The notes under the pieces are model-generated. The model was not told the origin of the DNA. It was given only the letters and a program-made list of their open reading frames with translations, and searched no databases. Positions 21,179 to 32,477 of a DNA stretch of 64,000 nucleotides are shown here, piece by piece (the first letter of the stretch is position 1; each line of letters opens with the position of its first letter). The stretch comes from Penicillium oxalicum (lineage: Eukaryota > Ascomycota > Eurotiomycetes > Eurotiales > Aspergillaceae), in the NCBI RefSeq assembly GCF_001723175.1, contig NC_064655.1, positions 1-64,000 on the forward strand, written 5' to 3'. A program made the position numbers and the translations under genes.

Positions 21179-22752
21179 ATGCAGCTGACGCTTCCTTTCA
21201 TTCTGAGCTTCGGTTGTCTGACGACTGGATCTCTCATTGCTTCTAACAGCATCAATACTACAGGGCTTGATACTCGTGCTGTGACCGGGTATCGCTCTGT
21301 TGCATATTTTGTCAATTGGGTCAGTCCATTATTTTAAAAACAGCGTTCCTATGCAACCGAACTCACTGAACACTATTGTGGCAGGGTATTTATGGCCGCG
21401 GCTTCAATCCTATGGACCTCCCTGCCGAGAGATTAACGCATGTTCTATACGCTTTTGCCAACATACATCCGAACACTGGGGAAGTATACATGTCAGATTC
21501 CTGGGCAGATATTGAGAAGCATTACCCTGGGGACTCCTGGAGTGACACCGGAAATAATGTTTATGGATGCATCAAACAACTGTTCATGTTGAAGAAAAGG
21601 AATCGAAGTTTGAAAATTCTCCTGTCTATTGGTGGCTGGACATACTCAAGCAATTTTGCCAGTCCTCTCAGCACAGCTTCAGGCAGAACAACATTTGCCA
21701 CTTCTGCAACGACCCTGTTGCAAAATCTGGGGTTCGATGGAATCGATATCGATTGGGAAGTATGTTTTGTTCAGATTGTTCCTTGTATAAGAAATATATT
21801 AACGACCCGCAGTATCCTGCCAATAGCGCGCAGGCCGACAACATGGTGGCCACGCTTCAAGAGCTGCGCTCCGTACGGGCCCTCATAGGAATCTCAGAAT
21901 TGTTATACCTTGCTGATTGTGGTATAGTCTTTGGATGCTTACAGCTCAGCCCACGTGAATGGTCACCACTTCTTGATCACCATTGCATCCCCTGCTGGTA
22001 AGTCAAATTACCAGTAAACGTCTGTTGGTTTTGCTGACTCCTGGACAGGGCCATCCAACTACCAGAAGTTGCATCTCTCACAAATGAACAAGTACCTAGA
22101 CTTTTGGAACCTCATGGCCTATGACTACTCCGGCAGCTGGGACACCGCCACAGGACATGATGCTAATATCTACGCGTCGACCGACAACGCTGCCAGCACA
22201 CCCTTCGACACGGATCAAGCCATTAGTTATTACATTTCCCACGGAGTTCCGGCGAACAAAATTGTGATGGGCATGCCACTTTACGGTCGCTCGTTCATGA
22301 ACACAGACGGGCCAGGTCAGCCCTTCAATGGAGTGGGCAGCGGCAGCTGGGAGAACGGAGTGTGGGACTACAAGGCGCTGCCTCTGTCTGGTGCGTCTGT
22401 CAATTATCTGAACCAGACAGTTGCTAGCTATAGTTACGACTCCTCTCGGCGAATGATGATTAGCTATGACACTCCTCAGGTTGCCCAGAAGAAGGCTGAG
22501 TACATCATGTCAAAGGGCCTAGGTGGTGGGATGTGGTGGGAAAGCAGTAGTGACAAGAATGGATCTGACAGCTTGATTACGACGGTACGACCTTCAACCT
22601 ATCTGCTCACTGATTGGCAACCGTGACTAACCAAACCATTAAAGGTTGTTAGCTCCTTTGGTGGGGCGGGGGCCCTTGACCAGAGCCACAACAAGCTGAA
22701 CTACCCCATTTCCGAGTATGACAATCTGAAGGCTGGTTTTCCTTCCAGATAA
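21179..22752 (+). CDS. Secreted GH18 chitinase
   Basis: Six exons (21179-21319, 21385-21759, 21792-21872, 21928-21997, 22049-22584, 22645-22752) give 436 residues. A signal peptide ([20 protein letters not shown]) is followed by the GH18 barrel, which opens with [27 protein letters not shown] is the strand-3 motif. [11 protein letters not shown] carries the catalytic DxxDxDxE with Glu172 as the acid. [10 protein letters not shown] and GMPLYGRSF follow, and the barrel closes with [11 protein letters not shown]. The enzyme would hydrolyse chitin outside the cell, for wall remodelling, nutrition or attack on other fungi. No chitin-binding or LysM domain is attached. Introns of about 32-65 nt are small; the second (32 nt) is unusually short, and its acceptor adds one Lys after the catalytic Glu, so that junction is less certain. 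Confidence 0.85.
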
Positions 22753-23968
22753 ATGCTTTGCTTAAAGCCTTGCACTATGTAAAGGCTCGAACCCATGGTG
22801 TGTAGCCATGAGGACTCGTTGAATTGATATCTAGTTTCCCAGTCACAAGCCGTACCTGTAGGTCGCCTTAGGGCCACATCGAGCGGCTCGGCCTAATGTG
22901 TCCGGCGTTGTGAGCCTTAAAGCCCATCTGCACCTATACATCCTCGAGGAGTAATCCCCTACCGCCCGTAGGTACACTTATCCAGCTGAAGGAGGCTCGA
23001 AGCTTCTAGTATACGTAATAAAATAATTCTCTAGAGTAGCGCAGTGTGGCTTCATACATTATGGGAATCCGGTTTCCACACATTCAAAAGATTATTGGCT
23101 TGTCTGGGGTCCATTTCAAATTGAAGATTTGAAACTTGTGTGGCTACGTGAAATAAACTAGGAACAGTGTTTGGGCGCGAAAGCCTGCCAAGGAAGAATT
23201 GAAGGCAATGGAGGCAGAAGCTGTTCTTACTGTTACAAGTCAAGGGAAAGACCCTGGATCCAACTGTACCATTCAACGAAAGTAACAAGACTGAGGAAAG
23301 AAGGAAGGAAAGATCTATCTGGTTGGGGAAGTTATTGATAGACCGAACATCCCAATCCGGCCATGTTTGCTCCTATCGCCAGTCCTGAGATAAAACATGG
23401 GAACTCATCAACCATCCTCCTATTTCTGCCGTCCCCGATTGTCCCATTTGTAACACTTAAACCCCCCGGACTCACCGCAGCACTTGACCACCGTCTCCTT
23501 CCACCGCCTCTGCTTCTACCGCTCTCTTTGTCCACCGCTTTGTCTTTTTCCACTATCACCATTCTTTTTTTCACCGCCCTCCTATTTCAACCAGCCAACC
23601 CTTGCGCTGGTGAAGGGTACTTGAAAATTCCGGAAGTCGATCATATTCAGTAAACCCAGCTTAACCATCACGCTGACATTTCTAGTCCAGATGTAGGTTT
23701 GAGATAGTCCAACTGCACGAAAAGAGGCCGGCGATAGGTCACGGTGAAACTCCAGGTCCGGTCAAAAATCGTGATTGCCGCTTTCTCCGTAACTCGCGAG
23801 CACCAAAGTCACTAAGAACAAAGGCTACAAAGATACACGAGGCAGCCACTCTCCAAGCTCCATCAGCAGCGGAAATAGCATGTCTTCCAATCCCGCGTAT
23901 TATAAAGGTTCCAGAGCGGTCCTCAACTCGCGAATATCAATTTCTTCACTGCCTGACATTTTGCGATC
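22753..23968. other. Intergenic stretch with a dispersed repeat
   Basis: No gene is supportable. 23216-23400 is a copy of a repeat found again at about 39125-39310. A pyrimidine-rich CCACCG/CTTTTT tract lies at about 23480-23585. Confidence 0.5.
23216..23400. repeat. Dispersed repeat family R1, copy 1
   Basis: The segment with GTAACAAGACTGAGGAAAGA and then CCATGTTTGCTCCTATCGCC matches 39125-39310 closely in the same orientation, and 52205-52380 more weakly. The copies share AGGAAGGAAAGATCT. The element type is unknown. Confidence 0.65.
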
Positions 23969-24591
23969 ATGCTTTGGAAACTTGAACCTCGCTTCTTAAC
24001 ATCACTTTTTGTCCGATCCTTTCGTGGCTATCATTGTCTCACCGAAACATATGCAACCCAGCACAGAAGGCTCAGCAATGAAATATCAGCGAGCGGAACT
24101 GTAAGACCACAAAAATCCGTTTTCTGCAGAGTCACGCTGAACATGAGAAGTTACAACCGGCATCCCTTGAGGGATCTCCTGATACGACCATGCGTTTACT
24201 CTTCAAAGGCTATCGACCAGTTTTCAAAAGCCATCCCCTCGGCTGCGAGGTTGAATCCTTGCTACTGCTTAGCCCTCCCCAGCAAATATGTTACTATCAG
24301 GACAAGCTCTTTGGAGGATGCATCACGTTCTTGATGGATCGTATCCTTGCAGATTGCTGCAAGCCAACAGCAGGCGAACCTGCATTCACAGCTTATCTCA
24401 ACACGTCTTTCAAACTGTCTGTTCCGCCAACGACGCCGGTAAGACTACATGCCTGCCCGGTGAAGATTGATGGTCGGAAAATATATTTGAAGGGGTCTCT
24501 TCAGATTACTGGGCCATGCGGGAAATGGATTGACACGATTTCAGCCGATGCATTGTTCATCCGACCAAGGTCGGGGGGTGAAATTCTTTGA
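23969..24591 (+). CDS. Hotdog-fold thioesterase-like protein, probably mitochondrial
   Basis: Exons 23969-24100 and 24148-24591, with a 47-nt intron containing GCTGAAC, give 191 residues. The N-terminal 35 residues (MLWKLEPRFLTSLFVRSFRG onward) are rich in Arg and Ser and poor in acidic residues, as in mitochondrial presequences. The C-terminal two thirds fit the 4HBT hotdog pattern: FGGCITFLMDRILADCC (the HGGxxxxLxDxxxA helix, with Phe in place of His), then AFTAYLNTSFKLSVPPTTPV, DGRKIYLKGSLQ and ADALFIRPR. Such proteins cleave acyl-CoA thioesters. The His-to-Phe change at the start of the helix may matter for activity. The intron is inferred from splice signals and frame continuity. The gene is isolated from its neighbours. 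Confidence 0.62.
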
Positions 24592-26919
24592 TCTAAGTCT
24601 CCGCCACTACTCAGGGCGAGTTACATCAGGCAAATCAATGCACCATCGAAATCAGTTAGACCTGTGCTGTGTGGGAGAGACTTTGTAGGAAGTTGCGGCT
24701 AGTGTACTGTATAGGTACTATGATCTTCTAATTGGTCAGAAAAGCTCTCTTGTAGGGGCTTCATCACGTTGTACTACAAATCTCATCGTCATCTTTGATC
24801 TCAAAAAAGAATACAACAGGAATGGTCTGTATCAGCTATGAATTACCAAGCATTTACCAGCTAATGAGAGCAGCAGAATCAAACGGAGAAAATGTAGAGA
24901 TAGGATCAAAAGAGTGATGATTCTGTTGAACTAAACTATCGAGCTTCATGGGGGTTGAAATACCTATAAGAATACCAGTGACTCGGGGGTTACAAATCAG
25001 AGGTGGCGCCATACAGTGAAAGTACGTGTAAATCAAGGACTAGGGTATTGTAAACCTGTAGCCCTCAAGATACCGTATAGGTACCTGACGAGTCAATACA
25101 GTGCTTGAGAGAGTTTGCCCTCTCCAAATGTTTGCTAGGGCCAGCAGCAGTCATGTGCCTTGAGGGTTTTTTCTCCCGCTCGTGGGTTTTTCCCTCTCTC
25201 TTCTTCCTTCTTCCTGAGATAGACTTCCCAATCCCAGTTGTCTCGCCTCCAGATTGCTTCCTTGCCTTGTAGACCTGTAGGTCTATCAGTGCTAATGTCC
25301 ATTTTCCTGACATCAAGTTACTCTTCTTCACGGGAGACATGCTGTATGTCTAGAAAATAGATGCTCGTTCAAAGACCAGTCCCATTAAACCCTATTTCCG
25401 ATGTTGGTACTTTCGTAATATATGAGCCACGCCGAAGTTTAATGGTGCAGCATCAATGACTACGTATGTAACCTTGCAGCTATTAATTCACGGTTCCAAG
25501 AATAAGTCATGCATATATAACGCTGTGAATACTGGTACCATCTCAAGCACCTGAAACCGCTTAAGTCACCACAAGAGGGTCTCCATTCATAACGTGTAGC
25601 CATTGAGAACATTTTTATACCGTACGACCAGGTTTTCTCGAATCAAAACATGCACCATTATGTCATCGCTCCTCATTGAGCTGGCGTTTGACAGCAATCG
25701 CCTTCTCTGTCATCTGTTCCAATGTGTCGGGAAGCTCCCCTAAGCGGCGAATTTCATGTTGTATTCCTTTTATTCCTTTTTGAGTCTAACAAAAAAAGGA
25801 CGTAAAGTATGTCTCCTGCGTTATTTTGCTACGGAGCCTCAGAGACTCAGAACCGAGATATAGTTTGATGAAACAGCCTTTATTCTTGCTATTCAGAAGA
25901 ATCGAATCAGAAAATATCTCCTGGAGACAATGACTGCGGAGAAGCAGCTGCATCGTTTCTTCGGCTAAAGGAAAAACGCGTTCAGCCAGTATGCAATTGC
26001 AAGGCGCCCGCGGCTGTGGAAATCTTTCAATCATCCTTTCCTACCAATCTTGGTTTGTGGCCACAATAAAGTTGTAGCAATCCGGCACTTGGACCCGAGG
26101 AAATTTGGGTGGACTCTGGAAGATTTGAACAACGCTTTCGATAGGCTGACAAAATTGTCCATTATTCGCCAAAGGCGATCGGGCCTGGAACGGTCCCAAC
26201 CCAGAACTGGTGTGAAGCTGCATGCATTAGCGTAAAACAACACTACTCGTACATTCCTATTGATGCGTTGCTGTGGCTGGAAGATATCGAGGATTTGGAT
26301 GGCTGGTTACGTCCCTGCCAATATTTTGAGACCGTTTCGAGCCAAGGGCGAATCAGTATACCGGAGGCCGCGGAATAGGAGGCCTCCGGTAAAAGGTCAA
26401 GTGGGGAACCTTGTCACTGAAGCGAACAACAGGGCGTGAGCGGGTTCGATGTGGTGGGATTAGCTCGAATCTGAGACTGCAAATGCTTCACCTCGGAGTC
26501 AAGTTCGACTCTGCGAAGAAAAGCTTTGAGCCGCATCCTCCCATGCCGAGAGTGTCTCGAACTCGGGAATGGTCAAATGGTATCTTGACGTGGCGCAGAC
26601 ACAGTATGCATGTCTCAGTTATGCACTTAAACGGGTCTGCGACAGAGGGACTGGCGGTTGCATACCGCTTATCATTGGCCATAGACCCACAATAAATGAC
26701 TCGTAAGGGTACGCGCCCGCCCCCGCGCTTTACAAATGAGGGGCTCCAGTCAGCACGCTTGGAAGCCTGCCATTGGGCATTTTAAATTGGGTGAACTTTT
26801 GGAATACCCCAGGTAACGACCTATTTATAGTTCTCCTGACCTAAAAAAGCCAATGATTCCCGACTCAGGAGTTGGGGATTTGTTTTCGTTCTGCTTGCCC
26901 TGTTTATCGCCTAGACAAA
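24592..26919. other. Gene-poor stretch, weak coding relics
   Basis: Frames at 25065-25340 and 25786-26034 (minus) and 26050-26235 and 26411-26695 (plus) are short and overlapping. The frame at 26050 (RKFGWTLEDLNNAFDRLTKL) followed by a shifted frame to about 26375 looks coding-like and may be a decayed gene, but I could not assign a family. Confidence 0.45.
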
Positions 26920-28045
26920 ATGGAACTTCACCATAGCAAGGAGAAACAAACATCAGACCTTCAAACTGTCATCACCGCTCGCTTGAGTGACTTTGTTCGT
27001 GAACTCCCCGCGATGATTGAAACAGTCCAGTTTGGGAGGCTCCAATTTACAGGTGATGGATATAACGCCCTGGAAAGTGCAAGCCGAGATCTTGCAAAAC
27101 TTTCAAACACTATTGCCGACGAAGTGAAGGCATTGGGGAAGAGACGGACATCCGCTGTTGTTGCAGAAGGGCGAAAGTTGTTATCCCGTGCGGAATCTAC
27201 CAAGGCAGAATTAATGAAGAGCCAGAAAAACAGAGGCCAGGTCGTCTTTATCAGAAACATACAGCTGTTCTTCAACCCTCCAGCGTCATCTAAATTGGAT
27301 TCTCCAGCAGTTCAGAAACGAAAGCAGCTAACCCGCGAGCGCTGTGAAAGACTGAGAAGTCTTGCCCCCAACAAAATGATTTTGTGGGCAGCAGCATTCG
27401 CTCCCAGCGTTTGGGATTCAAACGTACTTCAGAAAAGCACGTTCGACTTTGTCGTTGAATTCCTGGAGCCTGGGCATTCACTACAGTGGCCCGCTCACAT
27501 ATACGAAATTTTGAATACATTAGCTGTGGAGCAACCTCTTTGCAACTCATCCGATTTCAGGGAGTTTTTGAATGGTCTGTCCAGTGATTCTTATCTGAAT
27601 GTTTGGCAGCTAATAGAATCTAGACATGCATCAGAGTGCTGGGGTGTACCAAACCATTCCACATTCAAGTTCTCAAGAAGGGCAGACACTGCAATCAGAT
27701 GTGCCTGGCGTCGACGGCAAGTAATCCTGCAAATATTCTTCACAAACTGATGCTTATGATTAAACAGAAGGGGCCCAGGAAGTCATTGAGCGAGCATTTC
27801 TTGTCCCTCATTCCAAGTTAGACAAACTCTTAAAGCTCCATCCCCAATTCGCAGCTCGTCATAGCATTATCCTCACTATTCCTATCGCGGACCGAGTTGC
27901 AACAGTTCTTATTTCGATACCGCGTGAAGATGCCATTCGATTTGGCTGGGAGTCGTCATTGCCAGTGATCTTCAACTCAAACCCTCAACATGCTTTCGTC
28001 CAATCAACATCAGCTCGACCAACATTGCCTCAATTTGGTGATTGA
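26920..28045 (+). CDS. Hypothetical 351-aa helical protein
   Basis: Exon 26920-27700 joins exon 27771-28045 through a 70-nt intron, giving 351 residues that read smoothly across the junction (TAIR-WAQEVIERAF). The donor GTGCCT is weak, so the junction is provisional. An upstream in-frame ATG at 26872 also exists. The protein is mostly helical, with a Lys/Arg/Glu-rich segment near residues 70-150 and no signal peptide or membrane span. I do not recognise the family. Its 3' end overlaps the 3' end of the minus-strand gene at 27972-28831 by about 70 bp, a tail-to-tail arrangement that could let each transcript affect the other. Confidence 0.55.
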
Positions 28046-28831
28046 TGGGTACGAGCCCCATCCATATCCCAGCTTTCCGAAGTGCTTCCCATTCGACCGC
28101 GCCTGTTGACCCATTTTTAACCCTTATACAATCAAAGAACTTGGAGGATGTCGGTGGGCGAAATATAATCAAACGCTCTGTTGGCCACCCATCAAAGAAC
28201 CGGAGAGTGTAAGACATCCAGCTACTGTCATATTCCATTTTGGATTCTTCAAAGTCATTTCCAAACTAAGTGAAAAAGGACATTAGCTCGCTCCCTATTT
28301 CAAGCAGCATCAATGAAAACTCACGTGTTTGACAGCTTCCGCGGCGAGTTTCACCTTGTCGTTCGCGATTTCTTGGGATATTGGCACATATTTGGTTGCC
28401 ATAGCCAGCTGATGTTGACTTCCTAGCTAAGCATATAGTCTGAGTTGGTCTGCATTCATAAAATGGTATAAAATCCACACATTACAGTTCGTACTTACCT
28501 TGAGCACAGTCAATAATCGCTCTGGCGTGCCTTCAGTTATTGTAGAGGTGGTGTGGAAATGAGACACCAGGTCGCGGGGGACGTTGATCGACACGAAAAG
28601 GGTTGTAGTTGGCGGACTGCAGGCTTGTAAAGGTGATAGGACACTTGTACTGTTTTGCTCTCTTATTCTGGCGGTTCTTCCTTCCACGTTGGGTTCAGGG
28701 AACGGAGACAAGCGGGTGTGAGAGAGTGAGGGGTGTTGTCCATTAAAATCATGTGACTTGGAGGGGTTTATCGTGCCCAATATAACGTCCAACACCAAGA
28801 TCATGTGATTTCGAGTTGGCTTATCAAACAT
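27972..28831 (-). CDS. Hypothetical 242-aa protein, three exons
   Basis: Exons 28831-28499, 28426-28325 and 28265-27972 join in frame across two introns with good donors (GTAAGT, GTGAGT) and TTAG acceptors, giving 242 residues. The first exon is Ser/Thr/Pro-rich; the last is compact, with YDSSWMSYTLRFFDGWPTER and IKHxIEAML-like ends. The family is not recognised and no targeting signal is evident. The N-terminus is uncertain: the second Met (residue 10) or an upstream exon could be used. It is convergent with, and overlaps, the plus-strand gene ending at 28045. Confidence 0.55.
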
Positions 28832-29422
28832 TTCAAAAAGGCACAGAAGAAATTTGCCTACCTGACTTCTTTATGGCAAAGCAAAACATAAATTGGGTGA
28901 ATTTCCAAATATACCCTACTTTAAACGGTATTAGCGAATGCTAGGATCGCTCCCGGATTTGCTCTCATTCTGCGGCTGCGAATACGGCTATATCATCCAA
29001 AGGCATAAATTAGGTAAACTCCTAATATCACCCGACTTCCCACAACCAATCATTAGCTAAGATTGGTATATGAACCACCCCCTCGCTCAAATCGGCGTGA
29101 GGTCTTCGCACATTTCTGTACAGATGAGGTCTAGCCATATCCGACGAAAGATAATTGGAGAGCTATGGCAGATATTGCGTCCTAGTTCATGCACATTGCT
29201 GCATGTACTAACTGCAAAGACAGGAAAATGAGATGTTTGAGACGTTTTATTCAGAATGGAGAGTGAGATATAGGCATGGGCAACTAAGGCTACCACCATA
29301 TAAGAAGTGGCAATACCTCGGATCATCACCTACTTTTCTGTTAATCATTGACACTTCAGTCTCTTAGAATACCTCATACCAGTTTGCTACACCTTATCCC
29401 TCAGTCTTTTAACGTCACAAAA
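28832..29422. other. Intergenic region between divergent genes
   Basis: This 0.6-kb gap separates the divergent starts of the 242-aa gene and the AAA ATPase gene, so it must hold both promoters. No clear TATA box or repeat was picked out. Confidence 0.45.
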
Positions 29423-32114
29423 ATGCAGTTAAGCAAGAATCTGTCCTCCTCCCAGCAAGCCTTAACGACGCCCCCAGATAGCCCGACGAAGGAAACAGCT
29501 ACGTCTCAAGCTATCGTGGAGAATCTGAAGCATCTCTTTGTTGTGTTTCTTGAAAAGGTGCTCGATCTTACCAATCAGGAACCTCCAAACACTCCTGTCT
29601 CCTTGGACCAGTCTCCACCAGGCCCCGACATGGTCCGGCGGGTGCTGGAATGTGCTTCAGCTGAGCTTTCCATGGCAAATAAGCCTGCTCAGTCTTCTTC
29701 CGCAAGCGATGAACAGGAAAATGTTCCTAGGTCAGATGGGTTTGATCTTAAACATCCCATCTGTACAACACCAGAGGACTTCCAGTCGTTTGAGAAGTGG
29801 GCATCTACACCCCAATTTAAGACAGTCACGGAAACGTATGTCACCATCCCTCTACCCAATCGATCTTCTTCCTTCTGTCTCTTTTCCTTCCAGAGAGTAT
29901 CTAACGCGGGTATAGATGGGACAAAGACGCTTGTAAATACAAGATCGCCGAACTGGTGGAGACCAGCGGTGGTGTGGACGACTATGCTGGATATACATTC
30001 GTTCTCCGTGAACGTGTGGGCACGTAATGTCTTTGCCTAGCGGACAGAGACCATACTAATATTATAATTAGAACGAAATTCCGAGGAGGTGACGCCGTAC
30101 ATAGACATCAAATCGGAAGGCCTGCGTGACATCCTGCGTATGGTGCTGCACGATGTTAAGGCTATTAGTCTGATGGAGGACAAGCCATCGGTAATTGAGA
30201 CAGAGTCTTATTTCCACAAGAGAACGCTGACGTGGATTTAGATCGAGCAAAACGTCCTATTTCATTTCCTCCCGGAGCTCGACAGATGCGCGGAGAACAT
30301 GGACAACAGTTCGGACCACAGATCGGCAGCGGCACAGCATCTCCGTTTGCTCATCAACCACCTTAAGCAATCATATGCAGCTATCTCACAGCGTCTCTCG
30401 TCAATGTTGCAGCACGGTCATATTACTTATGACCTTCTTTGGGCGCTTTTCAAGCCTGGCTGCTATGTTTATACCACATGCCTTGGCACAAAGGAGCCGC
30501 GATGTGTCAGATTCGACGCGGGGGAGGATATAACACAAAATAACGAGACGTGGTGGAATCTCGAATGCCGATTCATTGATTATGACGGAGTCAAGTTCGG
30601 CGAGGCCGGAATATTTCTGCGTGTGGCAAAGTTCCGGGGGTCAAAGCCGATCGAGAGCCTTGAGGCCTTCCCTCTCCACTACCATCCAAGGCACGAGCAA
30701 GCCATGAAAGACTTGGTTGAAAGAGGCCAAAAATTTCGGGATTTAGCCGGCTCGCACACTCGGCACTGTAAGGGTAGCGCGTTCTTTATGAACAAGGGAA
30801 AGGCTATCAAAGTCAATATTAACAGTCGAGTCGCAGTAGACGCCGCATTTTTTCATGAAATGCAGCCAAACTACTCACGACCGTCACTCCGCGATCTAGG
30901 GGTCAAGGACAAGGGTGGGATTGCAGTTTTCGATATAGGTGCTAAACTTATGGAGGACCGCGAGCGAGAGAAGGAGAGGATGCAAGGAGACGGTTTGGAT
31001 GTACAAAAGCTAAGCAAGACCGATTTCTTGGTCGCCTGCCCAACAGTATGCTGTTTCAGCTTCAAGGAGAAAATGTTCTGTATGTGAGACGACTGACAAT
31101 GTTTGGCGTTTGACTAATGTGATTCCAGTGGAGTGCGCAGTCGGTGCTCTTGGGGACGTGGATTGGTCACCTGAGTCGTTCGACTGCCTCAAGATCCCTT
31201 CAGAGACCAAGACCATCCTCTTGTCCTTGGCGAAAACCCGCCTAGGGATGATACCTACGATGCCGTTCGACGACGTAATTGATGGAAAGGGCCAAGGATT
31301 CAACATTCTTCTAAAGTATGTCGGCAAAGAGTCTATGCTATCAAGACTTCCAACCTAACTCGTGCTAGTGGCCCACCAGGAGTCGGAAAGACTTTCACGG
31401 TTGAGGCAACCTCGGAGTATTTCAAGTTCCCACTCTATTCGGTATGAACTATCTAGCTAGGCTGATTTTGGCGTCACTGATTTTTCCAGATATCCGTAGG
31501 CGAACTCGTTGTCGACCACGGAGATTTCAATGTGCTTGAGCAACAACTTGAAACAGTATTCAAGATCGCCAAACACTTTAACGCCATTCTTCTCTTGGAT
31601 GAGGCAGACGCGTTCATGGAGCAGCTTACATCTTACCACGATACCCACAATCAACTAGTGACCATTTTTCTCCGAAAGCTGGAATATCATCAAGGAATTC
31701 TTTTCTTGACTTCTAATCGGGGTATCCAGTTTGATGACGCAATTCTTAGCCGGATCCATTTGATCATTGGGTATAAGAAATTGACGAGAGAGTTTCGCAG
31801 AGATCTCTGGTCAACTTTTCTGTCCAAGGCATGTACGATGCAAGGACCTGCTGTTATTGAGGAGCACGAACTCCGACGATTGGAGTCTTTAGCTCTGAAT
31901 GGACGAGAGGTGGGTGTCCCAGCGCTACACTGAACATCTTACTTGCTGACTGATCATGAACCAGATCAAAAACATCGCAGCAATTGCACACGCTCTCGCT
32001 GAGGCTGACGTCAACCAGGTGAACTACAAATACTTGGAGTTAGCTGCCGAATCAAATAAGAAATTTTCAAAGGAATTTGGCAGAGAGAGGCCTGCCGATG
32101 GAATGTATGTCTAA
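29423..32114 (+). CDS. AAA+ ATPase with fungal DUF7025-type N-terminal region
   Basis: Eight exons (29423-29835, 29916-30013, 30072-30190, 30242-31079, 31129-31315, 31369-31441, 31490-31909, 31965-32114) join in frame to 765 residues. The N-terminal half has the family blocks YIDIKSEGLRDILRMVL, ITYDLLWALFKPG, YTTCLGTKEPRCV, ECRFIDYDG and FRGSKPIESLEAFPL. The C-terminal AAA+ domain has Walker A GPPGVGKT (about 553-560), Walker B ILLLDEAD (610-616), sensor-like LTSNRG (about 650) and an Arg-finger-like SRIH. A short AAA lid ends the protein. These fungal ATPases are expanded and poorly characterised; substrates are unknown. The junction between exons 2 and 3 uses a GTGTGG donor chosen to keep frame and is the least certain. 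A decayed second copy lies at 34501-35050. Confidence 0.85.
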
Positions 32115-32477
32115 CAGCATACCTGGGAAAGTCATGTGGATACTCTGGTTCCTCAAGGTTGTCGAGCGGTTGGGCGCTTATCGCAATATTTTCGGTTAGC
32201 ACATGACAATCCATAATATGGGTGCTGTTCATAGTTGAATCAAGGTTTTCATACGATTCATTGCCTCACACAGAGTCAAGTACGAGAGCCAGAATTGGAC
32301 GATCAGTTCGTCATTGTCAACGCATATAGAAGCGTCTAGGTCTTGAGGCAATGTAGAGGGAGTGGGAAAACGGGCGTCGAGGACATGGTTGATTCACGAG
32401 GATTCGGGCTGAAAGTGCTTTCATGCTTCATTTCATGCATACTTGAATTGCTAATCCAATAAATTAAGCACATTGCT
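32115..32477. other. Intergenic stretch, nothing recognised
   Basis: This is the gap between the 3' ends of the ATPase gene and the minus-strand kinase-like pseudogene. One short minus frame (32011-32232) overlaps the ATPase end and is not supported. Confidence 0.45.

Noticed and set aside
25065..25340. 91-aa basic minus-strand frame
   Set aside because: Composition is low-complexity (RRKKREGKTHEREKK) with no homologous pattern or splice partners.
26050..26375. Possible NLR or TPR-protein fragment
   Set aside because: The two short frames look coding-like, but no NB-ARC or repeat motif can be pointed to.
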